Shown one piece after another: positions 34,747 to 45,746 of a stretch of DNA of 64,000 bases. Origin of the DNA: Nocardia iowensis (lineage in GTDB: Bacteria; Actinomycetota; Actinomycetes; Mycobacteriales; Mycobacteriaceae); contig NZ_CP078145.1 in the NCBI RefSeq assembly GCF_019222765.1, positions 558,001 through 622,000 of the forward strand. The letters run 5' to 3'. The position numbers were made by a program, and so were the translations under genes. Numbering within the stretch: position 1 is the first letter of the stretch; the number at the start of each line of letters is the position of its first letter. The notes below the pieces were generated by a model that did not search any database, was not told the origin of the DNA, and saw nothing but the letters and a program-made list of their open reading frames with translations.

Positions 34747-34836
34747 TGTTCCTGTCCTACTGCTGCCGGTTGAGATTTGCCGAGCTGTAACCATGCGAAC
34801 TCGCTGGTAACGCAGGCGTTGTGCACAATGGTCGGT

Positions 34837-35460
34837 ATGCGAGCTTCCAACCCGATCAGTGCCTGGAAATCTTTGCGGGAAGGCAACGAGCGCTTCGTCA
34901 ACGGCACGCTGCTGCATCCTAGCCAGGGCGCCGTCGACCGAGCCAAGCTTGTCGGTGGCCAGGAACCGTCCGCGATCCTGTTCGGCTGCGGTGACTCTCG
35001 GGTCGCCGCCGAGTTGATTTTCGACCAAGGTCTCGGCGACATGTTCGTGGTACGCACCGCCGGCCACGTGGTCGACAGCTCGGTACTCGGTTCGATCGAG
35101 TACGGCGTGCAGGTGCTCGACGTCCCGCTCATCGTGGTGCTCGGGCACGACAGCTGCGGCGCGGTGAAGGCCACCATCGACGCGCTGGACGGCGGGGAAG
35201 TGCCCGGCGGCTTCATTCGCAGCGTGGTCGAGCGGGTCACGCCGTCCATTCTGATCGGCCGCAGGGAGGGTCTGTCCACCGTGGACGATTTGGAGGCCAG
35301 GCACGTGGTGGAGACGAGCAGGCTGCTCATGCAGCGGTCGATGATCATCTCGCAGCGCGTCGCGACCGGTGATTGCGCGATCGCCTGTGTCACATACAAG
35401 CTCGCCGATGGCAGGGTGAAGTTGCAGCGTGTCGTCGGCAACATCGGCGAGCTGGCCTGA
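34837..35460 (+). CDS. canB: Beta-class carbonic anhydrase
   Basis: This zinc enzyme interconverts CO2 and bicarbonate. The 207-residue protein has ligands Cys51 and Asp53 in FGCGDSRV and His104 and Cys107 in LGHDSCGAV; FVVRTAGHVVDSSVLGSIEYG is the usual core. It closely resembles mycobacterial CanB (Rv3588c) and sits beside mutY as there. The ATG at 34837 is 9 bases after a -10-like CACAAT and is preferred over 34828; the message may be leaderless. AACGCAGGCGTT (34809-34820) is a small dyad in the divergent promoter region. Confidence 0.93.
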   Translation: MRASNPISAWKSLREGNERFVNGTLLHPSQGAVDRAKLVGGQEPSAILFGCGDSRVAAELIFDQGLGDMFVVRTAGHVVDSSVLGSIEYGVQVLDVPLIVVLGHDSCGAVKATIDALDGGEVPGGFIRSVVERVTPSILIGRREGLSTVDDLEARHVVETSRLLMQRSMIISQRVATGDCAIACVTYKLADGRVKLQRVVGNIGELA

Positions 35461-35582
35461 ACCGGGGTCGTCGGAGTTTCCCCAGCGTGCGGGCCGGAAT
35501 TTACTCGCCACAATCGCGTATTCCGGTCCGACACGCCGGGAGCATGAGTCGTTGCGCCCGATCGTGCCCTTACCGTTGAGGC

Positions 35583-36272
35583 GTGCTGGAACCGAATGGA
35601 CCGCTGCCACCGGAGATCTATTGGCGTCGTCGCGCATTGGCGTTCGGCGCCCTGGTCGTGGCGCTGGCGCTGGTCGTCTGGCTGGTGCTGACGGTCTCCC
35701 GCGGCGGTGACTCGCCCGGTGACTCCAAGCCCGTCGCGGCCGGTGCGTCGTCCACGACGACGAGCAAGGCCGCCGAGGTCTCGACGGCGAAGGCCGCGGG
35801 TACCAGCGAATCCAGCACGCAGGCCCCGTCGAGCAGCGCCACATCGACCTCGGCCGAACCGGTCGCGGCGGCGGGGCAGTGTCCCGATCAGTCGCTGGCT
35901 ATCAAGATCAGTGTGGACCAGCCGACCTATCGGGTCGGCGAACAGCCGAACTTCCGGATCGTCATCACCAATATCTCCAGCGTGCAGTGCCAGCGGGATA
36001 TGAACCTGGCGCAGATCCAGGCCTCGGTGTTGTCGTTGGACGGCCAGCGCAAGTTCTGGACGAGTTCGGATTGCTCGCCCGTCGACGAGTCGAACGCGCG
36101 CAACCTGAAACCCGGTGAGCAGGCGTTGTTCACGGTGCGCTGGTCGGGCACGACCTCGCAGCAGGGCTGTGTCGGCGAGCGGGTGCCCGTTCCCGCTGGC
36201 GCCTATCAGGTCACGGCTCAGTTCGGCTCCCTGCACAGCTCGCCCGAACCGTTCAACCTGACACCCGCCTGA
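35583..36272 (+). CDS. Conserved membrane-anchored extracellular protein (Rv3587c-like)
   Basis: This is a 229-residue protein with one N-terminal transmembrane helix (about 20-40, LAFGALVVALALVVWLVLTV), a Ser/Thr/Ala-rich linker (about 45-95) and an extracellular beta-sandwich-like domain. The domain contains CPDQSLAIKISVDQPTYRVG and four cysteines that could form two disulfides. It follows the carbonic anhydrase gene as in mycobacteria. It starts at GTG 35583. Function unknown. Confidence 0.82.
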   Translation: MLEPNGPLPPEIYWRRRALAFGALVVALALVVWLVLTVSRGGDSPGDSKPVAAGASSTTTSKAAEVSTAKAAGTSESSTQAPSSSATSTSAEPVAAAGQCPDQSLAIKISVDQPTYRVGEQPNFRIVITNISSVQCQRDMNLAQIQASVLSLDGQRKFWTSSDCSPVDESNARNLKPGEQALFTVRWSGTTSQQGCVGERVPVPAGAYQVTAQFGSLHSSPEPFNLTPA

Positions 36273-36273
36273 G

Positions 36274-37686
36274 CTAGAAATCCGGTGCCACTTCCTTCGC
36301 CTCCTTCGGCACCCGGCGTTTTCTCGTGCCGGAGATCCGGATGGCCGACCGGACGTCGGCGACCTCGTGGATCTTCATGCCGCCACGTTTGAGCGGTGCG
36401 TAACCGGGCGGCACCAACGCGGTGGTGAAGCCGAGGCGTTCGGCCTCCGCCAGCCTGCGTTCGAGTCCGGTGACCTTGCGTACCTCACCGGCCAAGCCGA
36501 CCTCGCCGAGGATCACCCAGCCCGCCGGAATCGCCACCTCGGAGTTGGCGCTGGCGATGGCGAGGGTGATGGCCAGGTCGGCGGCGGGCTCCAGCAGCCG
36601 CATGCCGCCGACCGTCGCGGCGTACACGTCGGACTTGCCGAGGAACACCTTGCCTCGGCTCTGCAGCACGGCGAGCACCATTGCCACCCGGTTGTAGTCG
36701 AGGCCGCTGACCGCGCGGCGCGGGTTCGGAATCTCGGTTTCCACCGTCAGGCCCTGCACCTCGGCGACGAGCGGCCGTTTGCCGTCCATCGCCACGGTGA
36801 CCGCCGTGCCTGGCACCGAATCGGTGCGGTGGTGCAGGAACAGCCCGGACGGGTCGTCGACGCAGGCGATGCCGTCCTCGTGCAGCTCGAAACAGCCGAC
36901 CTCGTCGGCGCTGCCGAACCGGTTCTTGATGCCGCGCACCATGCGCAGCGCCGAGTTCTTGTCGCCCTCGAACTGCAACACCACGTCGACGAGATGTTCC
37001 AGCGTGCGCGGGCCCGCCACATTGCCGTCCTTGGTGACGTGCCCGACCAGCAGCACGGCGATGCCGCTCGCCTTGGCCAGCGAGGTCAGCGCGGAGGTCA
37101 CCGCGCGCACCTGGGTGACGCCGCCGATCACGCCGTCCACCTCGGGCGCGAGCATGGTCTGTACGGAGTCGACCACCAGTAGCGTCGGCCGCACCTGCTC
37201 GACATGCCCGAGCACGATCGAGAGATCGGATTCGGCGGCGAGATACACCCGCTCGTGCACCGCGCCGGTGCGGTCGGCGCGCAGCCGCACCTGTCCGGCC
37301 GATTCCTCCGCCGTGACATACAGCGATTTCGCCGCGTTTTGCCGGGCCCACCGGTGGGCGACCTCGAGCAGCAGGGTCGACTTGCCGACACCGGGCTCGC
37401 CGGACAGCAGCACCACCGAGCCGGGGACCACACCGCCGCCGAGCACCCGGTCCAGTTCACTGACCCCGGTCGGCTGCGCCCTGGTGATCTGGGAATCGAT
37501 GGTGGAGATGGGGGCGGCGGCGGTGCTCGGCAGCATCGCGCGCCGGGCGGGAGCGCCCGCACCCGTCGCGGCGACGGCCACCTCGTCGACGGTGCCCCAC
37601 GCCCCGCAGTCGGGGCACTTGCCTACCCACTTGGCGACCTCGTGCGTGCAGGCGGAGCACCGGAAGATCGACCTGGTCTTTGCCAC
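36274..37686 (-). CDS. radA: DNA repair protein RadA
   Basis: RadA is a RecA-like branch-migration ATPase in homologous recombination. The 470-residue protein has an N-terminal zinc finger ([18 protein letters not shown]), Walker [12 protein letters not shown], the RadA-specific KNRFGS motif and a C-terminal Lon-protease-like domain ([20 protein letters not shown]). It starts with GTG at 37686. It converges with the preceding gene with one base between stop codons and is downstream of lpqE. Confidence 0.95.
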   Translation of the reverse strand: MAKTRSIFRCSACTHEVAKWVGKCPDCGAWGTVDEVAVAATGAGAPARRAMLPSTAAAPISTIDSQITRAQPTGVSELDRVLGGGVVPGSVVLLSGEPGVGKSTLLLEVAHRWARQNAAKSLYVTAEESAGQVRLRADRTGAVHERVYLAAESDLSIVLGHVEQVRPTLLVVDSVQTMLAPEVDGVIGGVTQVRAVTSALTSLAKASGIAVLLVGHVTKDGNVAGPRTLEHLVDVVLQFEGDKNSALRMVRGIKNRFGSADEVGCFELHEDGIACVDDPSGLFLHHRTDSVPGTAVTVAMDGKRPLVAEVQGLTVETEIPNPRRAVSGLDYNRVAMVLAVLQSRGKVFLGKSDVYAATVGGMRLLEPAADLAITLAIASANSEVAIPAGWVILGEVGLAGEVRKVTGLERRLAEAERLGFTTALVPPGYAPLKRGGMKIHEVADVRSAIRISGTRKRRVPKEAKEVAPDF

Positions 37687-37732
37687 ACGCGCACCTTACG
37701 TACCGCATCCGACAAACACCGCCGCCAACGCG

Positions 37733-37766
37733 AACGGCTGCCGCACCGTCGGGTGCGGCAGCCGTT
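37733..37766. terminator. Hairpin terminator between lpqE and radA
   Basis: AACGGCTGCCGCACC (37733-37747) pairs perfectly with 37752-37766 around a GTCG loop. It lies 21 bases beyond the lpqE stop on the minus strand. Confidence 0.75.
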
Positions 37767-37786
37767 TTCGTAAGGGGGCTAGACGA

Positions 37787-38575
37787 TCAGTGTCCGCCCT
37801 TGTGCTCGACCTCGGCCGCGCCGGACTTGTCGGACTCGTGCCGCTCGGCGGCGAGGCCCGCGTCGACCGGCACCTGAACCTGAACGGTGCCGTTCTGCTT
37901 GAAGTTGAATGCCACGGTGTAGGTGAGACCGGGGGTGATGTCCTTGGCCAGGTCGGTGATCTCGATCAGGATCGGATTGGCCGCCGGGTCGTCGGAGGGT
38001 GCGGGCTCGGCGGCGTGATCGCCGGTGCCGTGTGCGTCGGGGGCCGCGGACGGGGACGGCTTGACGGAGGTCGGCGATGCCGCCGAGGTCGGAGCTGCTG
38101 CGGAGGTCGGGGCTGCTGCCGAGGTCGGAGCCGCGCCGTGCGAATCATCCGCGGACGCGTCGTGCTTGACCGGCTTGGCCGCGGCGACCACGGTCTGCTG
38201 TGGTGCCAGCTGCACGGCGGACTTACCGGCCGCCGGGATGATCTTCACGGTGCCCAGGTCGGTGGTGATGCTGTTCAGCTCGTCGGGGAGCGACGGGCTG
38301 TTGTTGATGATCGACAGCGCGATCAGCGCCTTGCCACCCTTGGTGTTGTTGTATTCGCTGCCCTGGTGCGGGTAGACGATGTGCACATTGCGTAGCGCGA
38401 TCTTGCCGACATCGGCGTGATTGCCGTTGATCGCGGCCACCTGGTCCGCGGTCTGCGAGATCTGGCCCGAGCTACAGCCGGTCAGTGCGATCGCCGCTCC
38501 GGCGGCGAGTGCGGCAACCGGCACCATGCGACGGCGCGCCCTCTTCAAGGCGGTCACAGCTTTCAGGGCAGTCAC
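37787..38575 (-). CDS. lpqE: Lipoprotein LpqE
   Basis: This is a 262-residue exported lipoprotein. The signal peptide ends in the lipobox ALTGC, followed by SSGQISQTADQVAAINGN, which matches mycobacterial LpqE (Rv3584). The C-terminal ITPGLTYTVAFNFKQNGTVQ and PVDAGLAAERHE are shared as well. A central Ala/Pro/Thr/Ser-rich insert (about residues 140-205) contains three APTSAA-like repeats and is longer than in mycobacteria. The GTG at 38575 is chosen because GGAGG lies 7 bases upstream. It is divergent from carD. Role unknown. Confidence 0.88.
   Translation of the reverse strand: MTALKAVTALKRARRRMVPVAALAAGAAIALTGCSSGQISQTADQVAAINGNHADVGKIALRNVHIVYPHQGSEYNNTKGGKALIALSIINNSPSLPDELNSITTDLGTVKIIPAAGKSAVQLAPQQTVVAAAKPVKHDASADDSHGAAPTSAAAPTSAAAPTSAASPTSVKPSPSAAPDAHGTGDHAAEPAPSDDPAANPILIEITDLAKDITPGLTYTVAFNFKQNGTVQVQVPVDAGLAAERHESDKSGAAEVEHKGGH
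38073..38135. repeat. Short tandem repeat inside lpqE
   Basis: GCCGAGGTCGGAGCTGCT-like units recur about three times and encode the APTSAA repeats of LpqE. The copy number may vary between strains. Confidence 0.6.
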
Positions 38576-39407
<832 letters not shown>

Positions 39408-39409
39408 CC

Positions 39410-40135
39410 GTGAACAAACTCGACAACGGTGCTCGTCTCACCGACGGAACCGTCGTTGCTTTGGTGCCTGCCGCCGGTCGCGGCGTCCGCCTGGGTGAAA
39501 CCACGCCCAAGGCGTTCGTCCCGGTCGGCGGCAGCGCTATGGTCCGGCTCGCTGTCGAAGGTTTGATCGCCTCCGGCGCGGTCGACCGGATCATCGTTAT
39601 GGTTCCCGCCGAATTCGTCGAGAGCGCCGTTGCCCTGCTGCCGCCCTCGGATTCGGTACACGTGGTCGTCGGCGGCGCCGAACGCATCGACTCGGTGCGG
39701 GCAGGCATCGCCGCCGCACCCGAGGCCGCCTACTTCCTCGTGCACGATGCCGCGCGCGCCCTCACGCCACCCGGGCTCATCGCCAGGGTCGCCGCCGAGT
39801 TGCGCGCCGGACATCTCGCCGTGGTCCCCGCGCTCCCGGTTGCCGACACCATCAAGACCGTCGACGCGGCGGGTGCGGTGACCGGCACGCCGGACCGCGC
39901 GCAACTGCGCGCCATCCAAACCCCGCAGGGCTTCGCGGCCGAACTACTGCGCGCCGCCTATCTGTCCGAGGGCGTCCAAGCCACCGACGACGCCGGGCTG
40001 GTCGAACTGCTCGGCACCCAGGTGCACACCATCCAGGGCGACCCATTGGCTTTCAAGATCACCACCCCGCTCGACCTGCTGCTCGCGCACGCGGTGCTGG
40101 ACGGCGCGGACTTCCGCCGGGCGGTGGCGCAGTGA
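39410..40135 (+). CDS. ispD: 2-C-methyl-D-erythritol 4-phosphate cytidylyltransferase
   Basis: This enzyme of the MEP isoprenoid pathway makes CDP-methylerythritol. The 241-residue protein has the CTP-binding [42 protein letters not shown] and the C-terminal [11 protein letters not shown] and [12 protein letters not shown]. The GTG at 39410 is two bases after carD. Its TGA overlaps the ispF GTG (GTGA). Confidence 0.95.
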   Translation: MNKLDNGARLTDGTVVALVPAAGRGVRLGETTPKAFVPVGGSAMVRLAVEGLIASGAVDRIIVMVPAEFVESAVALLPPSDSVHVVVGGAERIDSVRAGIAAAPEAAYFLVHDAARALTPPGLIARVAAELRAGHLAVVPALPVADTIKTVDAAGAVTGTPDRAQLRAIQTPQGFAAELLRAAYLSEGVQATDDAGLVELLGTQVHTIQGDPLAFKITTPLDLLLAHAVLDGADFRRAVAQ

Positions 40136-40605
40136 CCATGCGCGTCGGCATCGGCAGCGACGTACACCCCATCGAACCGGGCCGCCCCTGCTGGATGGCG
40201 GGACTGCACTTCGACGGCGACGACGGCTGTGCCGGACACTCCGACGGCGACGTCGCCGCCCATGCCCTCTGCGACGCGCTGCTCTCGGCGGCCGGGCTCG
40301 GCGACGTCGGCGCGGTATTCGGCACCGGACGCCCGGAATGGGCAGGCGTCTCCGGCGCCGCCATGCTCAAGGAAGTGCGCAGGTTGCTCGGCGAGGCCGG
40401 CTTCGAGATCGTCAACGCGGCGGTCCAGGTGATCGGCAATCGACCCAAGATCGGACCGCGCCGCGGTGAAGCCCAGCAGGTGCTCGGCGAACTGCTCGAC
40501 GCCCCGGTCTCGGTTTCCGGCACCACCACCGACGGCCTCGGCCTCACCGGCCGCGGCGAGGGCGTCGCCGCGATAGCGACCGCCCTGCTACAAGCCTGTC
40601 GCTGA
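40132..40605 (+). CDS. ispF: 2-C-methyl-D-erythritol 2,4-cyclodiphosphate synthase
   Basis: IspF closes the cyclodiphosphate ring in the MEP pathway. The 157-residue protein has the zinc ligands in [11 protein letters not shown] (Asp, His) and the conserved [19 protein letters not shown], plus [19 protein letters not shown]. The start is taken as GTG 40132, which overlaps the ispD stop; ATG 40138 is also possible. Confidence 0.95.
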   Translation: MTMRVGIGSDVHPIEPGRPCWMAGLHFDGDDGCAGHSDGDVAAHALCDALLSAAGLGDVGAVFGTGRPEWAGVSGAAMLKEVRRLLGEAGFEIVNAAVQVIGNRPKIGPRRGEAQQVLGELLDAPVSVSGTTTDGLGLTGRGEGVAAIATALLQACR

Positions 40606-40655
40606 CCCCGCTCCGACGGACCTGAGCCGGTCCGGGTACAGGCTTATCTACCGAC

Positions 40656-40661
40656 TAGGAT
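40656..40661 (+). promoter_or_regulatory. Candidate -10 element of cysS
   Basis: TAGGAT ends 8 bases before the GTG at 40670, consistent with a leaderless cysS message. Confidence 0.4.
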
Positions 40662-40669
40662 CGAACGCC

Positions 40670-42100
40670 GTGACATTGCGCCTCTTTGACACCGACACGC
40701 GGACCATGCGCGACTTCGCGCCCCTGGTCCCCGGCCGTGCCTCGGTGTACCTGTGTGGCGCCACTGTGCAGGGCGCACCGCACATCGGCCATGTGCGCAG
40801 CGGCGTCGCCTTCGACGTGCTGCGCCGCTGGCTGCTCGCGCACGACTACGACGTGTGGTTCATCCGCAATGTCACCGACATCGAGGACAAGATCCTGACC
40901 AAGGCCGCCGAGGCGGGCCGGCCGTGGTGGGAGTGGGCAGCCACCTACGAGCGCGCCTTCGACAACGCCTACGAAACCCTCGGCGTGCTACCGCCGTCCG
41001 TGCAGCCCCGCGCCACCGGCCACATCACCCAGATGATCGACATGATGCAGCGGTTGATCGAACGCGGGCACGCGTACGCCTCCGAAGGCAATGTCTACTT
41101 CGACGTGCTCAGCTACCCCGAGTACGGCAGCCTGTCCGGCCACCGGCTCGATGACGTGCACCAGGGTGAGAGCGCGGGCGAAGGCAAGCGCGACCCACGC
41201 GACTTCACCATGTGGAAGGCCGCCAAACCCGGCGAGCCGACCTGGCCGTCGCCCTGGGGCCCCGGTCGGCCGGGCTGGCATCTGGAATGCTCCGCGATGG
41301 CCGAGTTCTACCTCGGCCCCGAGTTCGACATCCATTGCGGCGGTATGGATCTGGTGTTCCCGCACCACGAGAACGAGATCGCCCAGTCCAAGGCGGCTGG
41401 CGACGGTTTCGCCCGCTACTGGCTGCACAACGGCTGGGTGACGATGGGCGGGGAGAAGATGTCCAAGTCGCTCGGCAATGTGCTCTCGGTGCCGAACGTG
41501 CTCAAACAGGTTCGCGCCGTGGAACTCCGGTTCTATCTCGGCAGCGCGCACTACCGCTCGAAGCTGGAGTACTCGGACAAGGCACTGCACGATGCCGCCC
41601 AGTCCTACCAGCGCATCGAAGCTTTCGTGTATCGGACCGTCGACCGCGCGGGCGAGATCCCGGTGGGCAAGTGGACCGACGGGTTCGCCGCGGCCATCGA
41701 CGACGACCTCGCCGTGCCGAAGGCGCTGGCCGAGATCCACCATGTCGTGCACGAGGGCAACAAGGCGCTCGAGGCGGGCGCGCTCGACAGCGCACGGGGC
41801 CTGGCCGGACAGGTCCGAGCCATGCTCGGTATCCTCGGTGTCGACCCGCTGGATCCGCACTGGTTCACCCCACGCGACTCATCGGCGGCACTTGGTGCGC
41901 TCGACGTGCTGGTGCGCGCCGAGCTCGACCGCCGTCAACAGGCGCGAGCAGACAAGGATTGGGCGAGCGCCGATGCCGCCCGCGATCGATTGCAGGCAGC
42001 CGGAATCGAGGTCACCGACACGCAAAATGGGCCGGAATGGGCCCTTGGCGCTGCGCAGAGCTCTGCGCCGGACGCGCCACAACCTGGAAAGGCCAAGTAA
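40670..42100 (+). CDS. cysS: Cysteinyl-tRNA synthetase
   Basis: This class I synthetase charges tRNA-Cys. The 476-residue protein has the zinc cysteine in YLCGATVQG, the HIGH motif in [19 protein letters not shown] and HHENEIAQS for zinc and KMSKS in [11 protein letters not shown]. The gene is well separated from ispF and starts with GTG, probably leaderless. Its stop overlaps the start of rlmB (TAATG). Confidence 0.96.
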   Translation: MTLRLFDTDTRTMRDFAPLVPGRASVYLCGATVQGAPHIGHVRSGVAFDVLRRWLLAHDYDVWFIRNVTDIEDKILTKAAEAGRPWWEWAATYERAFDNAYETLGVLPPSVQPRATGHITQMIDMMQRLIERGHAYASEGNVYFDVLSYPEYGSLSGHRLDDVHQGESAGEGKRDPRDFTMWKAAKPGEPTWPSPWGPGRPGWHLECSAMAEFYLGPEFDIHCGGMDLVFPHHENEIAQSKAAGDGFARYWLHNGWVTMGGEKMSKSLGNVLSVPNVLKQVRAVELRFYLGSAHYRSKLEYSDKALHDAAQSYQRIEAFVYRTVDRAGEIPVGKWTDGFAAAIDDDLAVPKALAEIHHVVHEGNKALEAGALDSARGLAGQVRAMLGILGVDPLDPHWFTPRDSSAALGALDVLVRAELDRRQQARADKDWASADAARDRLQAAGIEVTDTQNGPEWALGAAQSSAPDAPQPGKAK

Positions 42101-43074
42101 TGGCAGGCAATTCGCAGCGTCGTGGTGCGATCCGTAAGGGCGGAACCAAAAAGGGCGCCGTGGTCGGCTCCGGCGGTAAGCGCAGGCGCGGGCTAGAGGG
42201 TCGCGGCGCGACCCCGCCCGCCGAGGCGCGCACCAAGCATCCCGCGGCCAAGCGGGCCGCTGCCGCCGCCAAGGCCAAGGCCGCGACGGCGGGTCAGCGC
42301 GGTGGCGGCCGGACGGCCGGACGCAAGAACGACGACGGCCCCGAGATGGTGCTCGGCCGCAACCCGGTGGTCGAATGCCTGCGCGCGGGCGTGCCCGCCT
42401 CCGCCCTGTATGTCGCCGTCGGCACCGAGAACGACGAGCGGCTCACCGAAAGCGTGAAGATGGCCGCCGATGCGGGCATCTCGATTCTCGAGGTGCCGCG
42501 TACCGACCTGGACCGGTTGAGCGCCAACGGTTTGCACCAGGGTGTCGCCCTGCAGGTGCCGCCGTACCGCTACGCCCACCCGGACGACCTGCTCGCCGAG
42601 GTCCGCAATTCGGCGGAACCCGCCCTGCTCGTCGCGCTGGACAACATCTCCGACCCGCGCAACCTCGGCGCCGTGATCCGCTCGGTCGCCGCCTTCGGCG
42701 GTCAGGGTGTGCTGATCCCGCAGCGTCGCAGCGCGAGCGTCACCGCGGTCGCGTGGCGGACCAGCGCAGGGGCGGCTGCTCGGCTTTCCGTCGCCCGCGC
42801 GACGAATCTGACTCGCACACTGAAGGATTGGGCCGCCCAGGGCATCCAGATCGTCGGCCTCGACGCGGGCGGCGACACCACCCTCGACGACTTCGACGGC
42901 CGCGAACCGACCGTCATCGTGGTCGGTTCGGAAGGCAAGGGCCTGTCCCGCCTGGTCCGCGAGAACTGCGACTCGATCCTCGGCATCCCGATGGCGGGAC
43001 CGGTCGAATCCCTCAACGCCTCGGTCGCCGCGGGCGTCGTCCTCGCCGAAATCGCCCGCCAGCGCAGGGTTTGA
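42100..43074 (+). CDS. rlmB: 23S rRNA (guanosine-2'-O-)-methyltransferase, SpoU/TrmH family
   Basis: This is a 324-residue SPOUT methyltransferase. A basic Lys/Arg/Ala-rich N-terminal extension (about 1-75) precedes the substrate-binding domain ([13 protein letters not shown]) and the catalytic domain. The three SpoU motifs are [35 protein letters not shown] and [20 protein letters not shown]. It overlaps cysS by one base, as at Rv3579c-Rv3580c. The precise target nucleotide is inferred from family only. Confidence 0.93.
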   Translation: MAGNSQRRGAIRKGGTKKGAVVGSGGKRRRGLEGRGATPPAEARTKHPAAKRAAAAAKAKAATAGQRGGGRTAGRKNDDGPEMVLGRNPVVECLRAGVPASALYVAVGTENDERLTESVKMAADAGISILEVPRTDLDRLSANGLHQGVALQVPPYRYAHPDDLLAEVRNSAEPALLVALDNISDPRNLGAVIRSVAAFGGQGVLIPQRRSASVTAVAWRTSAGAAARLSVARATNLTRTLKDWAAQGIQIVGLDAGGDTTLDDFDGREPTVIVVGSEGKGLSRLVRENCDSILGIPMAGPVESLNASVAAGVVLAEIARQRRV

Positions 43075-43081
43075 GCTAGCC

Positions 43082-43115
43082 CAGCCGCACCCGATGATCT
43101 GCGGGTGTGCGGCTG
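43082..43115 (+). terminator. Terminator-like hairpin after rlmB
   Basis: CAGCCGCACCCG (43082-43093) pairs with CGGGTGTGCGGCTG (43102-43115) with a two-base bulge, 8 bases after the stop codon. Confidence 0.6.
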
Positions 43116-43187
43116 TCGGGCATGAAACGCCCCTTGCCGCATGGCGATAGCCGCGCAGTGGCGGGCAAGCCCCGTAGAATTCGGCTC

Positions 43188-43466
43188 GTGGTCATACCCA
43201 ACCAGCCCATCGGTCAGCCGGTCGAGCATCCGAGGGCGACGGCGGTGCTGTTTCTCGGCGCGGCGAGCGTGCTCTGCTGCGGCGTGCTCGGACCGGTGGC
43301 GTGGGCGATGGGCAAGCGCGCGCTGGATCAGATCGAGGAATCCAACGGTGGTTACGGCGGGCGGGTGCAGGTGGTGGTCGGGTACATCCTCGGCATCATC
43401 GGCACCATCTTGATGATCGTCTTCGCGCTGCTCTACCTGATGATCCTGCTCGGCGGCAACGCCTGA
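43188..43466 (+). CDS. DUF4190-like small membrane protein
   Basis: This is a 92-residue protein with two hydrophobic segments (about 20-42 and 62-88) separated by WAMGKRALDQIEESNGGYGGR, a hallmark of DUF4190. A -10 TAGAAT (43175-43180) ends 8 bases before the GTG at 43188, so translation is probably leaderless. Function unknown. Confidence 0.78.
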   Translation: MVIPNQPIGQPVEHPRATAVLFLGAASVLCCGVLGPVAWAMGKRALDQIEESNGGYGGRVQVVVGYILGIIGTILMIVFALLYLMILLGGNA

Positions 43467-43497
43467 CGCGGTCCGCCGTCGGCTCGCGCGCTACCAG

Positions 43498-44307
43498 TCA
43501 ATCGAGGCTGGGTCGTTGCGGGTCACCCTGGTCGTCCCAGGCCGGCCATTCCTCGCTGACGCTGCCGGTCCACTGGGGTTGTCTGCGTTCCTTGAACGCC
43601 GCCATCGCCTCGCCGCCGTCGATGCTCTTGCTGACATGCTCGTTCAGGTCGGTCTCCAGCTGCCCGACCACGGCCGGGCTCATCCCGAGCCCTTCCCACA
43701 GCAGCCGCTTGGACATCGCCACCGGCAGCGGGGCGGACCCGTTGGCGATGTCGTGCGCGACGGCCAGCGCCATCGGCAGCACCTCGCCGCCGGGCAGGCA
43801 GTTGTTGGCCAGGCCCATCGCCTTGGCCTCGTCGCCGTCGAAGGTGCGGCCGGTCAGCATGATGTCCGCGGCATTGGCCATGCCGACCAGCCGGGGCAGC
43901 GTCCAGTGCGCGTAGCCGTCCGCGAGCACCCCGCGCCGAACCTGATTGAGCCCGTAGACCGCATCCCGCGCCATGTACCGCAGGTCGCACTGCAGGGCGA
44001 GCGCGAGCCCGATGCCAACCGCGTGCCCGTTCACCGCGGCGATCACCGGCTTGCGCACCCGCCATGGCGCGGGTTCGATGGTCGCACTCACATCGCCGAC
44101 CCGGCTGGACAGATCCGCGCCCGCGCAGAACGCGGGCGGCGTGCCGGTCACCACGACAACCCGGACGGTGTCTTCCACATCGCAACGCTGCAGCGCGGCA
44201 CTCAGTTCGGCGGCCATCGTCGGGGTGAAGGCGTTCTGCTGAGCGGGCCGATTGAGCGTGAGCACGGCGATGCCCGAGGCGACATCGACGTGCAATTCCG
44301 AACTCAT
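43498..44307 (-). CDS. Enoyl-CoA hydratase/isomerase family protein
   Basis: This is a 269-residue crotonase-fold protein. The CoA/oxyanion segments FCAGADLSSR and AVNGHAVGIGLALALQCDLR are present. In place of the second catalytic Glu, the region LNQVRRGVLADGYAHWTLPRL lacks the usual EVxxG glutamate, so the exact reaction (hydration, isomerisation or other) is uncertain. It is downstream of and on the same strand as an acyl-CoA dehydrogenase gene (54 bases), suggesting a fatty-acid or related degradation pair. Confidence 0.88.
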   Translation of the reverse strand: MSSELHVDVASGIAVLTLNRPAQQNAFTPTMAAELSAALQRCDVEDTVRVVVVTGTPPAFCAGADLSSRVGDVSATIEPAPWRVRKPVIAAVNGHAVGIGLALALQCDLRYMARDAVYGLNQVRRGVLADGYAHWTLPRLVGMANAADIMLTGRTFDGDEAKAMGLANNCLPGGEVLPMALAVAHDIANGSAPLPVAMSKRLLWEGLGMSPAVVGQLETDLNEHVSKSIDGGEAMAAFKERRQPQWTGSVSEEWPAWDDQGDPQRPSLD

Positions 44308-44361
44308 GCCAGCGATGTTAGTGCACCGGAGCCGCCCTGACTCCGGGCCGAAAAACCTCGC

Positions 44362-45534
44362 TCAACCACGTAGTACCTTGCGGCCGATGGCGTACTTGTG
44401 CACTTCGGTCGGGCCGTCGTAGAGGCGGAAAGCCCGGATATCGCGGAAGATCATTTCGACGACCGTCTCGTCGCTGATGCCGATGCCGCCGAGCACCTGC
44501 ACGCAGCGGTCGGCCACTTTGAACAACTCCTCGGAGACGAACGACTTCGCGATCGAGCTCTCGTGCCGCGCCTTCTCGCCCTTGTCCATCAGCCAGCAGG
44601 CGTGCCAGATGGTCAGGCGGCACTGGTGCAGCGCGATCTCGTTGTCGGCCAACATGAACGACACACCCTCGTGCTCGCCGATCGGCTTGCCGAACGCGGT
44701 GCGGGTGCGCGCGTGCTCGACCGCGATGCGCTGTGCGCGCTCGGCCGCGCCGAGCCAGCGCATGCAGTGCGTCAGCCGGGCCGGGGCCAGTCGCAGTTGG
44801 GCGTAGCGCAATGCCTGACCCGCTTCGCCGAGCAGCGCCGACTTCGGCAGCGTGAGGTTGTCGAACCGGACGACGCCGTGCCCGGCCACGTAGTTGCGGT
44901 CCATCGTGTTCATGGTGCGTTCGATGACGATGCCCGGCTGATCGCCGTCGGTGAGGAACAGCGTCGGTCCCGCGGGCAGATGCGGGTTCTCCGCGAGCCG
45001 CGCCATGATGATCCAGGTCTTGGCGCCATTGGCTCCGGTGATCAACCACTTGCGGCCGTTGATGGTGAAGTTCTCGCCGTCGAAGGTGGCGGCGGTGGCC
45101 AGTTGGGCCGGGTCGGAGCCGGCCCCGTCCGGCTCGGTCATGGCGAAGACCGAGCGATGATGCCCGGCGACCACCGGAGCGAGGTGGCGTTCGACCTGTT
45201 CCGGGTTCGCGACCTTGGACAGCAGGAACATATTGCCCTCGTCGGGCGCCGCGCAGTTCATCGCGATCGGGCCGAGGGTGGACCAGCCCGCTGCCTCGTA
45301 GATCACCGCCTGCTCTAGGTGGGTCAGCCCGCGCCCGCCGAGCGACTCCGGCGCCTGCACGGTCAGCAGCTTCTCCGCCCGCGCGAGCTCGACCAGTTCC
45401 TGCCGCAGCTCATCGGTCGGCCCGTGTGCGGTGAGTCGCGGATCCCGCTCGTACGGGACGATCTTGTCGACGACGAACTGGCGTACTCGATCGCGTTCGG
45501 CGGCGAGCTCGGCGGGAATCGAGAAGTCGATCAT
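44362..45534 (-). CDS. Acyl-CoA dehydrogenase
   Basis: This is a 390-residue FAD-dependent acyl-CoA dehydrogenase. The FAD and substrate segments FAMTEPDGAGSDPAQLAT and KWLITGANGAKTWIIM are present. So are the Arg-rich R-T-FGKPIGEHEGVSFMLAD region and the C-terminal CVQVLGGIGISDE and YDGPTEVHKYAIGRKVLRG. The residue near the C-terminal EVH is a candidate catalytic base. The start at ATG 45534 is supported by the family length. The acyl substrate is unknown. Confidence 0.92.
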   Translation of the reverse strand: MIDFSIPAELAAERDRVRQFVVDKIVPYERDPRLTAHGPTDELRQELVELARAEKLLTVQAPESLGGRGLTHLEQAVIYEAAGWSTLGPIAMNCAAPDEGNMFLLSKVANPEQVERHLAPVVAGHHRSVFAMTEPDGAGSDPAQLATAATFDGENFTINGRKWLITGANGAKTWIIMARLAENPHLPAGPTLFLTDGDQPGIVIERTMNTMDRNYVAGHGVVRFDNLTLPKSALLGEAGQALRYAQLRLAPARLTHCMRWLGAAERAQRIAVEHARTRTAFGKPIGEHEGVSFMLADNEIALHQCRLTIWHACWLMDKGEKARHESSIAKSFVSEELFKVADRCVQVLGGIGISDETVVEMIFRDIRAFRLYDGPTEVHKYAIGRKVLRG

Positions 45535-45746
45535 CGGTGGTCACCAATCGTTCGGGGGTGCGTGCGTCGAGCATACGAAACCGCCGCCACCTGACTGACG
45601 GCACCCGCCCTCAGCAACCTGTCAGTCGCGGGTCGCCTGCGGCGAAGCACGTATCAGCCCCGTGTCAGCGGCGCGCGACATCGTTGGGTCAACGCGAACG
45701 AGGGACCTACCGGACCTCGCCGAACCACCCGATGAGGAGAACCGCA

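Noticed and set aside
34809..34820. AACGCAGGCGTT dyad before the carbonic anhydrase gene
   Set aside because: Short dyads are frequent in this composition; there is no matching copy or known regulator to support an operator call.
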